Source: an uncultured Bacteroidales bacterium
Lineage (GTDB): Bacteria > Bacteroidota > Bacteroidia > Bacteroidales > Paludibacteraceae
DNA length: 5,612 bases
NCBI GenBank assembly: GCA_903873355.1
Contig: CAIQOG010000198.1
Location: 1-5,612, forward strand
Reading direction: 5' to 3'
A program made the position numbers and the translations under genes. Below the pieces are notes generated by a model that did no database searches, was not told the DNA's origin, and saw nothing but the letters and a program-made list of their open reading frames with translations. Below are positions 1 through 5,612 of the stretch, one piece after another. Every line of letters starts with the position of its first letter. Position 1 is the stretch's first letter.

Positions 1-785
1 CTGAATTAATGATTCGCGGTATGATTAAAATGATTCCTTCTAAAAATCATTTGTTTTCACCAACCCTTAAAATGGTGGTTTGTATTCCTTCGGGAAGTAC
101 TGAGGTGGAAATTCGTGCGGTACGTGACTCATCCGAACATGCCGGTGGACGTGAAGTTTACATGATTTACGAACCAATGGCTGCTGCTATCGGTATCGGC
201 ATCGATGTGGAAGCTCCAAACGGTTGTATGATTGTTGATATAGGCGGTGGTACTACCGAAATTGCAGTTATCTCGCTTGGTGGTATCGTGTCAAACAAAT
301 CTATCCGTATTGCAGGTGACGACTTAACCCTCGACATCGTGGAATATATGGGACGTATGCACAACATCAAAGTAGGTGAACGTACAGCTGAATTAATCAA
401 AATAAATGTAGGTGCAGCTTTGACCGATCTGGAAGATGCTCCCGAAGATTATATTGTTCACGGACCAAACCGTATGACCGCGCTTCCTATGCAGGTTCCG
501 GTTTCGTATCAGGAAATTGCTCACTGTCTCGAAAAATCTATTTCGAAGATTGAAGCAGCTATTCTGAGCGCATTGGAACAAACTCCTCCTGAATTGTATT
601 CGGATATTGTTCAGAAAGGTATTTACCTTGCCGGAGGTGGAGCGTTACTTCGCGGATTGGACAAACGTCTGACCGACAAGTTGAACATTCAGTTCCACAT
701 AGCCGATGATCCATTGCATGCAGTGGCTCGTGGTACAGGTATTGCTCTGAAAAATGTAGACAAATTCTCGTTCATGATTAGATAA
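1..785 (+). CDS. mreB: MreB, actin-like rod shape-determining protein (5' end missing)
   Basis: Bacterial actin homologue that forms membrane-attached filaments in the cytoplasm and directs the Rod complex during lateral wall synthesis. The open frame continues to the left edge (codons GAA TTA precede the ATG at 9), so that ATG is internal. MreB is usually about 335-345 residues, so roughly 80 N-terminal residues, including the phosphate-1 loop, lie outside the window. Counting from the ATG at 9, the visible actin-fold motifs are the connect-1 segment YEPMAAAIG (54-62), with the Glu expected in ATP hydrolysis, the phosphate-2 motif VDIGGGTTE (76-84), and the adenosine motif YLAGGGALLRGLD (206-218). 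QTPPELYSDI (191-200) and the DDPLHAVARGTG segment (233-244) are also typical of MreB. The end KFSFMIR resembles Bacteroidota MreB proteins. The terminator just downstream suggests partial transcriptional separation from mreC. The assignment as MreB rather than DnaK or FtsA is secure. Confidence 0.98.
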   Translation, partial: ELMIRGMIKMIPSKNHLFSPTLKMVVCIPSGSTEVEIRAVRDSSEHAGGREVYMIYEPMAAAIGIGIDVEAPNGCMIVDIGGGTTEIAVISLGGIVSNKSIRIAGDDLTLDIVEYMGRMHNIKVGERTAELIKINVGAALTDLEDAPEDYIVHGPNRMTALPMQVPVSYQEIAHCLEKSISKIEAAILSALEQTPPELYSDIVQKGIYLAGGGALLRGLDKRLTDKLNIQFHIADDPLHAVARGTGIALKNVDKFSFMIR

Positions 786-798
786 ATATTTTCAAACT

Positions 799-838
799 AT
801 CGATAAATACATGGTTTTCATGTGTTTATCGATTTTTT
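799..838 (+). terminator. Intrinsic terminator-like hairpin between mreB and mreC
   Basis: Arms 799-813 and 819-833 pair over 15 positions: 14 Watson-Crick pairs and one G-U at 808/824. The loop is five bases (GTTTT, 814-818). The stem runs straight into a run of six T (833-838). This is the classic shape of a Rho-independent terminator, although the stem is AT-rich with only four G-C pairs. It begins 13 bases after the mreB stop. It probably ends a share of mreB transcripts and lets some read through into mreC. There is no A-run before the left arm, so termination on the opposite strand is less likely. Confidence 0.75.
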
Positions 839-873
839 GTATATATAACTTTCCGTTTGCCCCTGAATCATTC

Positions 874-1719
874 ATGAAGAACCTCATCAATTTTTTGATT
901 AATTACAGTGTGGTGATATTATTCATATTTCTTGAATTAATATCATTTACTATGATTGTGAAAAATCAGGGCTATCAGAAAAGCATTTATATCTCATCCT
1001 GCAATTCTGTTGTTGCAGGTATGTACGAGTGGAGTAATTCAGTTGTAGAATTTTTTAAGTTACGTGCGGCCAACGATAATCTTTCGGAAGAAAATACAAG
1101 CCTGAAAAATCAGGTAATCAAGTTGCAAAATCAGCTTGAAACTCTGAAACCCGAAACCAAAGATTCAGTTCGTTTCCGCATTCCTCCCGAAATGGAATAT
1201 CAGTTTATCTCTGCTAAAGTGATAAGTTGTACCACCAACAAAATTCAAAACTACATAACCCTGAACAAGGGTGAGATTGATGGGATTAGACCCGATATGG
1301 GTGTGGTGAGCGATGAAGGTGTGGTTGGAATAATTAAAAATGTATCCCGGCGTTTCTCGGTGGTAATTCCTATTCTGAACCCAAAAATCGAAATCAATTG
1401 TAAGTTTAAACGAAATAATTACAGTGGCGGTCTGTTGTGGAGTGGCGAGGATTACCGCTATGCCAACCTTACTGATATTGCCCGTCACGTGGAGTTCTCG
1501 CATGGTGATACACTTATAACCAGTGGTCTGACCAGCACATTCCCCGAAGGAATTCCGGTTGGAACTATTGAAGATTTCAAAATTAAGGAAAGTGATGCCT
1601 ACTATAAAATCAAGGTGAGATTAGCAGTGAATTTCCGCACACTTTCGCACGTAAAAGTGATTAATTATCTGAATTATAACGAACAAAAAGGACTTGAAAA
1701 GAAGTCCGAAGAACAATAA
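874..1719 (+). CDS. mreC: MreC, rod shape-determining periplasmic scaffold
   Basis: Bitopic inner-membrane protein that links MreB and MreD to PBP2 and activates PBP2-RodA. It has 281 residues from the chosen start. A short cytoplasmic end (MKNLINFLIN) leads into one membrane helix at about 11-29. A coiled coil follows at about 65-92 (NDNLSEEN, LKNQVIKLQNQLETL), then the periplasmic beta-barrel MreC domain at about 112-265. Recognisable pieces of that domain are NYITLNKGEIDGI (126-138), GVVSDEGVVGII (143-154) and GDTLITSGL...FPEGIPVGTI (211-232). The C-terminal tail is short and charged. The frame is open back to an ATG at 811, but that ATG and the one at 820 fall inside the terminator hairpin and would add 21 or 18 residues before the normal MreC N-terminus. 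The ATG at 874 gives the family-like start. No Shine-Dalgarno sequence is visible, as is usual in Bacteroidota. Confidence 0.95.
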   Translation: MKNLINFLINYSVVILFIFLELISFTMIVKNQGYQKSIYISSCNSVVAGMYEWSNSVVEFFKLRAANDNLSEENTSLKNQVIKLQNQLETLKPETKDSVRFRIPPEMEYQFISAKVISCTTNKIQNYITLNKGEIDGIRPDMGVVSDEGVVGIIKNVSRRFSVVIPILNPKIEINCKFKRNNYSGGLLWSGEDYRYANLTDIARHVEFSHGDTLITSGLTSTFPEGIPVGTIEDFKIKESDAYYKIKVRLAVNFRTLSHVKVINYLNYNEQKGLEKKSEEQ

Positions 1720-1720
1720 A

Positions 1721-1787
1721 TTCAGTTTATAGTTGGCAGTTTATAGTTAATACAAAACTATAAACTATAAACTATAAACTATGAACT
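1721..1787. repeat. Heptamer repeat array forming a long hairpin before mreD
   Basis: The left half holds TATAGTT at 1728-1734 and 1742-1748 within a 14-base period (CAGTTTATAGTT at 1723 and 1737). The right half holds AACTATA at 1756, 1763 and 1770, then AACTATG at 1777 and a partial AACT at 1784. The two halves are reverse complements. Arm 1724-1748 pairs with 1756-1780 at 22 of 25 positions, as two 11-bp stems around a 3x3 internal loop, with a 7-base loop at 1749-1755. No T-run follows, so it does not look like an intrinsic terminator. The element fills almost the whole mreC-mreD gap and ends just before the mreD start. It could affect mRNA stability or mreD translation, or be a dispersed intergenic repeat. 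Its role is not known to me. Confidence 0.85.
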
Positions 1788-1794
1788 AAAAGAA

Positions 1795-2292
1795 ATGCCC
1801 GTAGTTCTACAGAACATATTTCGTTTTATAATACTCGTACTTGTTCAGGTACTGGTGCTAAACAACATCCAGTTTCTGGGTTTTATAAATCCGTATATTT
1901 ACATTCTTTTCATTCTTTCGCTTCCGGTAAGAACGCCACGATGGGCTGCTTTATTATTGGCTTTTGGACTTGGAATGACCATTGATGTTTTCTCTAATAC
2001 ACCGGGGATGCACGCTTTTGCCACCGTTCTGATAGCATTTCTACGCAATGGCATTATCAATCTTTTCATTACTATTGACGAAGGCAACAACCCCACGCCA
2101 TCCTATTATACTTTCAGTGTTGGAACGTACGTGAAGTATGTTGTTTTTATGGTATTTATACATCACACAACCCTGTTCATTCTCGAAGCTTTTTCATTCG
2201 CCCATTTCTGGCTGATGCTGGCAAAAATTATACTTAGTTCTGCGGTTACCATCCTTCTTATTCTGGGCATTCAATCGCTAAATAAGAAATAG
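1795..2292 (+). CDS. mreD: MreD, rod shape-determining membrane protein
   Basis: Small polytopic inner-membrane protein of the Rod complex that binds MreC and is thought to help control how MreC activates PBP2. It has 165 residues, the usual size. About six hydrophobic segments are visible (roughly 8-26, 33-45, 50-66, 74-92, 112-132 and 137-160), separated by short polar loops. Family-like landmarks are LVQVLVLNNI (16-25), FINPYIYILFIL (30-41), the RTPRW loop (46-50) and DVFSNTPGMH (64-73), which is very characteristic of Bacteroidota MreD. The start at 1795 gives a normal N-terminus. It is preceded by a purine tract (AAAAGAA, 1788-1794) rather than a true Shine-Dalgarno sequence, and by the heptamer hairpin ending at 1780-1787. 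Three bases separate its stop from the next gene, so it is almost certainly co-transcribed with mrdA and rodA. MreD sequences are poorly conserved in general, but the context removes doubt. Confidence 0.95.
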   Translation: MPVVLQNIFRFIILVLVQVLVLNNIQFLGFINPYIYILFILSLPVRTPRWAALLLAFGLGMTIDVFSNTPGMHAFATVLIAFLRNGIINLFITIDEGNNPTPSYYTFSVGTYVKYVVFMVFIHHTTLFILEAFSFAHFWLMLAKIILSSAVTILLILGIQSLNKK

Positions 2293-2295
2293 ATT

Positions 2296-4134
2296 ATGAT
2301 AAACGATGCATTACAAAGCAGAAGGTACGTGATTACCGGAATCATGACTGCTGTCATTGTTTTGTATGTTTTGCGACTTTTCACCATCCAGATTATCGAA
2401 ACCAAATATAAAAGTGGTGCCGATAGTAACGCTTTCCTTAAGAAAACTCAGTTTCCTCCCCGTGGATTGATTTATGACCGAAATCATATCCTGATGGTTT
2501 ATAATAAGCCGGCTTACGACATTGCACTTATCATGCGTGAAATCCGCGACCTGGATACTGTTTCATTTTGCAAAGCCCTGAGTATTGACAAACGGTATTT
2601 TATTAATCGGATTGCTGAAATAAAAGACCGCCGTAAAAATCCGGGTTACTCGTCGTATACACCTCAACTTTTCATGTCACAATTAAACATTGAGGATATT
2701 GCCACTATTCAGCAATCGATGTACAAATATCCCGGTTTTTATATTCAAAACCGTACGTTGCGCGAATATCCGTTTTCGGCTGCAGCTCATGTTTTGGGAA
2801 GTATTGGCGAAGTTTCGCAGAAGAAAATTGAGAACGACGACTATTACAAAGTGGGTGATTATGCAGGTCGCGATGGCATAGAATATACTTACGAGGAGAC
2901 TTTGCGCGGCGAAAAAGGAGTTGAAATTCTGTTGCGCGATGCTAAAGGACGAATCAAAGGAAAATATGAGAATGGAAAAGAAGATATAGCTCCGAAAGCA
3001 GGTCAAAATATGACCCTGACACTCGATTCTAAATTACAAATTCTTGCTGAAAAGTTGCTGAAAGGAAAGATTGGTAGTGTGGTTGCCATCGAGCCTGCCA
3101 CTGGCGAAATACTTGCTATGGTTTCCAATCCATCATTCAACCCAACGCTTTTATCAGGCCGCCAGCGCTCAAAAAATTACAAACAGTTACTCGACGACCC
3201 TACCAAACCACTTTTAAACCGTGCCACGCAGGCTCAATATTCACCCGGATCTTCGTTTAAGCCTATTCAGGCGCTGATTTGTCAGCAAATGGGCGGAATC
3301 AATACTGGTACTATTTTCCCGTGTAACGGACCGGAGTCGTCACCAGTGAAATGTACCCACCATCACGGTTCGCCGGTAAATTTGCTGAGTGCCATTGAGC
3401 AAAGTTGTAACCCTTATTTCTGGAATTCATTTCGTGTAACTGTTGAAAAAGATGGTTACGGTGAGAAAAATGCTGCTTTCAGAAAAAACTTTCAGGAATG
3501 GTCGGATAGGGTGAAAAGTTTCGGCTTCGGAGCAAAGTTTACTGAAAGCGATATCTACGAACAGACGCGTGGATTTGTACCCACTGAGAATTTTTTCAAT
3601 AAAGTTTATAGAGCTGTTACCGGCTGGCGTGCCATTACCATTCGTTCATTGGGCATCGGGCAGGGTGAAATACTGGTTACGCCGCTTCAACTTGCCAACG
3701 AGATGTGTATCGTTGCCAATCAGGGATATTATATCACACCTCACCTGAATAAATGTGACTCAATGTTGAAAAACAAGCACGTGGCCATGGTGGATAAACA
3801 ATATTTCCCGATTGTAAACGAAGGTTTGTGGCGTGTTTTTGAGTTTGGAACTGCCAAAGCCAGTAAATTACCCGATATCAGTTTGTGCGGAAAAACAGGT
3901 ACAGTACAGAATAGTCACGGGAAAGATCACGCCATTCTTGTTGGTTTTGCACCACGCGAAAATCCAAAAATTGCTATTGCCGTTGTAATTGAAAATGCAG
4001 GTTTTGGATCAACCTATGCTGCACCAATTTTCAGTCTGATGGTGGAACAGTATATAAAAGGAAAAATATCCAAACCTGAGGAAGAAGAACGAATTTCAAA
4101 TATAGTAACCAATTCAAATGTCCAAAAACGTTAG
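2296..4134 (+). CDS. mrdA: Penicillin-binding protein 2, class B transpeptidase of elongation
   Basis: Monofunctional D,D-transpeptidase that crosslinks the glycan strands made by RodA in the periplasm and is the target of beta-lactams such as mecillinam. It has 612 residues, normal for PBP2. One membrane anchor lies at about 12-32. The N-terminal pedestal begins with PPRGLIYDRN (54-63), and its dimerisation-type segment includes REYPFSAAAHVLG (156-168) and GRDGIEYTYEETLRG (191-205). The transpeptidase domain starts near 257 and has all three catalytic motifs: SxxK at 319-322 (nucleophile Ser319, Lys322), SxN at 370-372 (Ser-Cys-Asn) and KTGT at 533-536. SLGIGQGEILVTPLQLAN (451-468) is also typical of the family. 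A Cys/His-rich stretch (Cys343, Cys353, His355-357, Cys371) lies where some PBP2 proteins bind zinc. The charged C-terminal tail overlaps the rodA start. The enzyme appears intact. FtsI is excluded by the mreD and rodA neighbours and by the PBP2-type pedestal. Confidence 0.97.
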   Translation: MINDALQSRRYVITGIMTAVIVLYVLRLFTIQIIETKYKSGADSNAFLKKTQFPPRGLIYDRNHILMVYNKPAYDIALIMREIRDLDTVSFCKALSIDKRYFINRIAEIKDRRKNPGYSSYTPQLFMSQLNIEDIATIQQSMYKYPGFYIQNRTLREYPFSAAAHVLGSIGEVSQKKIENDDYYKVGDYAGRDGIEYTYEETLRGEKGVEILLRDAKGRIKGKYENGKEDIAPKAGQNMTLTLDSKLQILAEKLLKGKIGSVVAIEPATGEILAMVSNPSFNPTLLSGRQRSKNYKQLLDDPTKPLLNRATQAQYSPGSSFKPIQALICQQMGGINTGTIFPCNGPESSPVKCTHHHGSPVNLLSAIEQSCNPYFWNSFRVTVEKDGYGEKNAAFRKNFQEWSDRVKSFGFGAKFTESDIYEQTRGFVPTENFFNKVYRAVTGWRAITIRSLGIGQGEILVTPLQLANEMCIVANQGYYITPHLNKCDSMLKNKHVAMVDKQYFPIVNEGLWRVFEFGTAKASKLPDISLCGKTGTVQNSHGKDHAILVGFAPRENPKIAIAVVIENAGFGSTYAAPIFSLMVEQYIKGKISKPEEEERISNIVTNSNVQKR

Positions 4135-5572
4135 TATAAAATATGCATTAGACTGGACAACCGTAATCTATTACGTCTTGTTGGTTTTTATGGGTTGGAT
4201 AAGCATTTACGGTGCCAGCTACAACTTCGATCAGGCCAGTATTTTCGACTTCAGCCAGCGTGCCGGAAAGCAGTTTATCTGGATTCTGACAGGATTCTCG
4301 CTGGCCGGTATTATTCTGCTTATTGACTCAAGGCTGTATAATATTTTTGCCTGGTTTATTTATGTGGGTGCTGTTTTATTACTTTTTGCAACCATATTTC
4401 TGGCACACGACATCAAGGGTTCCCGCTCGTGGCTTGTCATTGGACCGGTAAGTTTTCAGCCTGCCGAATTAGCCAAAATGGCCACAGCACTTGCTCTTTC
4501 GAAATACATGAGTGCATACAACTATAAACTCAAAAACTGGCGTGATTTAGTTCCGTTGGGTCTCATTATTTTTATTCCGTTTATACTGATTGTGCTCCAG
4601 AATGAAACCGGTACGGCACTGGTTTATGCTGCTTTTATGCTGATGCTTTACCGCGAAGGTATGAATGGAAACGTGCTTCTTATTGGTTCGTTTACAGTAG
4701 TTCTATTCGTCACAATTATCAAACTGAGTATCGTTCCTGTTCAGGTCGATCATGGTACGCTGGGGATGATTCTGGGAATGTTTTTGATTCTGATAGTTCA
4801 GATTGGATATGCTATTTTCTTCTGCCGAAACCAGAAAGAAGCATTGATTTTACTGCTGGGAACAGTTGTCATTGCAGTTGCTTCGTATTTTCTGAATTTC
4901 TGGATTTTTCTGAATTACAATTATGTAGCTATATTTACAGTGGTTGCTTCGTGTATTTACTGGCTCTTTGTCGAAATGTTTAACCGATACAAAAAATATT
5001 GGTTTCTGATTGTATTCTCAATTGGATCGGTATTGTTTTGTTTTTCGGCCGATTATTTGTTCGAAAAAGTACTTGAACCCCATCAGCAACTTCGTATCAA
5101 GGTGTTGCTCAATATGGAAGATGCGCCGCTGGGTGCAGGATATAACGTGAATCAGTCGAAAATTGCCATCGGTTCAGGTGGATTTTTTGGAAAAGGATTC
5201 CTGAACGGTACACAAACTAAACTGAAATACGTGCCGGAGCAGGATACCGACTTTATTTTCTGTACGGTGGGTGAGGAGCATGGTTTCTGGGGTTCAACGC
5301 TGGTGCTTTTTGTGTACTGGCTTTTGCTCGCACGTCTTATCCGCATGGCCGAGCGACAGCGTGATTCATTCAGCCGCGTTTACGGCTACTGCGTGGCGAG
5401 TATTTTCTTCTTCCACCTGATGGTAAACGTGGGGATGGTACTTGGGATTATGCCCGTTATCGGTATTCCGCTGCCGTTTTTCAGCTACGGCGGTTCTTCG
5501 CTCTGGGGCTTTACTATTCTGCTTTTTATCTTTCTGAGGCTGGATGCGGCAAGGCTCGAAAGAATGAGGTAG
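4118..5572 (+). CDS. rodA: RodA, SEDS-family peptidoglycan glycosyltransferase
   Basis: Polytopic inner-membrane enzyme that polymerises lipid II into glycan strands as the partner of PBP2. It has 484 residues, against about 370 in E. coli. SEDS landmarks are GSRSWLVIGPVSFQPAELAK (101-120), whose Trp105 matches a Trp essential in studied RodA proteins; QNETGTALVY (161-170), in place of the more common QPDLGTA; GAGYNVNQSKIAIGSGG (339-355); and GTQTKLKYVPEQDTDFIF (364-381), with Asp378 as the expected essential acidic residue. PVIGIPLPFFSYGGSS (446-461) is the signature near the C-terminus. The extra length lies between about 185 and 315 as additional hydrophobic segments. The gene starts within the last codons of mrdA, sharing 17 bases in another frame, which points to translational coupling and matched production of the two partners. 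FtsW is unlikely given the mrdA pairing and the motif spelling. Confidence 0.96.
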   Translation: MSKNVSIKYALDWTTVIYYVLLVFMGWISIYGASYNFDQASIFDFSQRAGKQFIWILTGFSLAGIILLIDSRLYNIFAWFIYVGAVLLLFATIFLAHDIKGSRSWLVIGPVSFQPAELAKMATALALSKYMSAYNYKLKNWRDLVPLGLIIFIPFILIVLQNETGTALVYAAFMLMLYREGMNGNVLLIGSFTVVLFVTIIKLSIVPVQVDHGTLGMILGMFLILIVQIGYAIFFCRNQKEALILLLGTVVIAVASYFLNFWIFLNYNYVAIFTVVASCIYWLFVEMFNRYKKYWFLIVFSIGSVLFCFSADYLFEKVLEPHQQLRIKVLLNMEDAPLGAGYNVNQSKIAIGSGGFFGKGFLNGTQTKLKYVPEQDTDFIFCTVGEEHGFWGSTLVLFVYWLLLARLIRMAERQRDSFSRVYGYCVASIFFFHLMVNVGMVLGIMPVIGIPLPFFSYGGSSLWGFTILLFIFLRLDAARLERMR

Positions 5573-5574
5573 GT

Positions 5575-5612
5575 TTAAATATACTTCAGCACCATATACA
5601 CCGCCACTCCAA
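5575..5612 (-). CDS. Possible 3' end of a convergent gene (cut by the window edge)
   Basis: On the - strand a frame enters from the right edge and ends at TAA (5577-5575). The last visible residues read GVAVYMVLKYI, a hydrophobic run that could close a membrane protein. If real, it would converge on rodA with only two bases between the stop codons and no visible terminator. Only eleven codons can be seen, so the frame could be open by chance and no function can be proposed. No other structure is visible in the 40 bases after rodA. Confidence 0.3.
   Translation of the reverse strand, partial: GVAVYMVLKYI

Noticed and set aside
167..581. Two - strand open frames (77 and 62 codons) antisense to mreB.
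   Set aside because: They mirror the highly conserved phosphate-2 region of mreB and its downstream coding sequence, and show no independent evidence of coding.
834..873. Possible Bacteroidota promoter for mreC: TAACTTTC at 846-853 resembles the -7 consensus TAnnTTTG.
   Set aside because: The last base differs, and there is no clear -33 TTG element at the right distance upstream. The TTTG at 836-839 is too close. In AT-rich sequence such a match is expected by chance.
1165..1503. A 112-codon open frame on the - strand inside mreC.
   Set aside because: It lies wholly within a well-supported gene, resembles no family I know, and fits the shadow of the mreC codon pattern.
1720..1794. CRISPR-like or riboswitch reading of the repeat-rich mreC-mreD gap.
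   Set aside because: The repeat unit is only 7 bases with no spacers, and no aptamer core is visible. A heptamer tandem/inverted repeat explains the whole stretch.
1756..1794. Second intrinsic terminator before mreD.
   Set aside because: The hairpin there is followed by A-rich sequence, not a T-run, so it lacks the release signal.
2683..3006. A 107-codon - strand frame and a 63-codon + strand frame inside mrdA.
   Set aside because: Both overlap the PBP2 pedestal coding region, whose motifs are clear. Neither has a recognisable domain.

Overview
The window holds the cell-elongation (Rod complex) gene cluster of a Bacteroidota bacterium, all on the + strand: mreB (5' end outside the window), mreC, mreD, mrdA (penicillin-binding protein 2) and rodA. 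The phylum is suggested by several things together: the gene order, the style of the protein sequences (MreD with an LVQVLVLNNI start and a DVFSNTPGMH motif, RodA of about 480 residues, MreB ending in KFSFMIR), the lack of Shine-Dalgarno sequences before the starts, and moderate to low GC. A marine or anaerobic Bacteroidia lineage is plausible, but I cannot name a genus from this sequence.

Layout: mreB ends at 785. An 88-base gap follows, containing a strong-looking intrinsic terminator hairpin (799-838), then mreC (874-1719, with its start moved downstream of the longest open frame). The 75-base mreC-mreD gap is filled by an array of 7-base repeats (TATAGTT on one side, AACTATA on the other) that folds into a long hairpin ending 14 bases before mreD (1795-2292). 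mreD, mrdA (2296-4134) and rodA (4118-5572) are tightly packed, with a 3-base gap and then a 17-base overlap. The last 40 bases hold no + strand gene. They may contain the 3' end of a convergent gene on the - strand.

The five proteins act as one machine. MreB filaments at the inner face of the cytoplasmic membrane organise MreC and MreD. MreC is known to activate PBP2. RodA polymerises lipid II into glycan strands, and PBP2 crosslinks them to make the lateral wall. The terminator after mreB suggests that MreB is made in excess over the membrane components, which are co-transcribed from read-through or from a promoter not clearly visible here.

This is a conserved housekeeping cluster, and I see no sign of an undescribed accessory system. 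The points worth a second look are the two intergenic RNA structures, a Cys/His cluster in PBP2 that may bind metal, and a roughly 110-residue membrane insertion in RodA.
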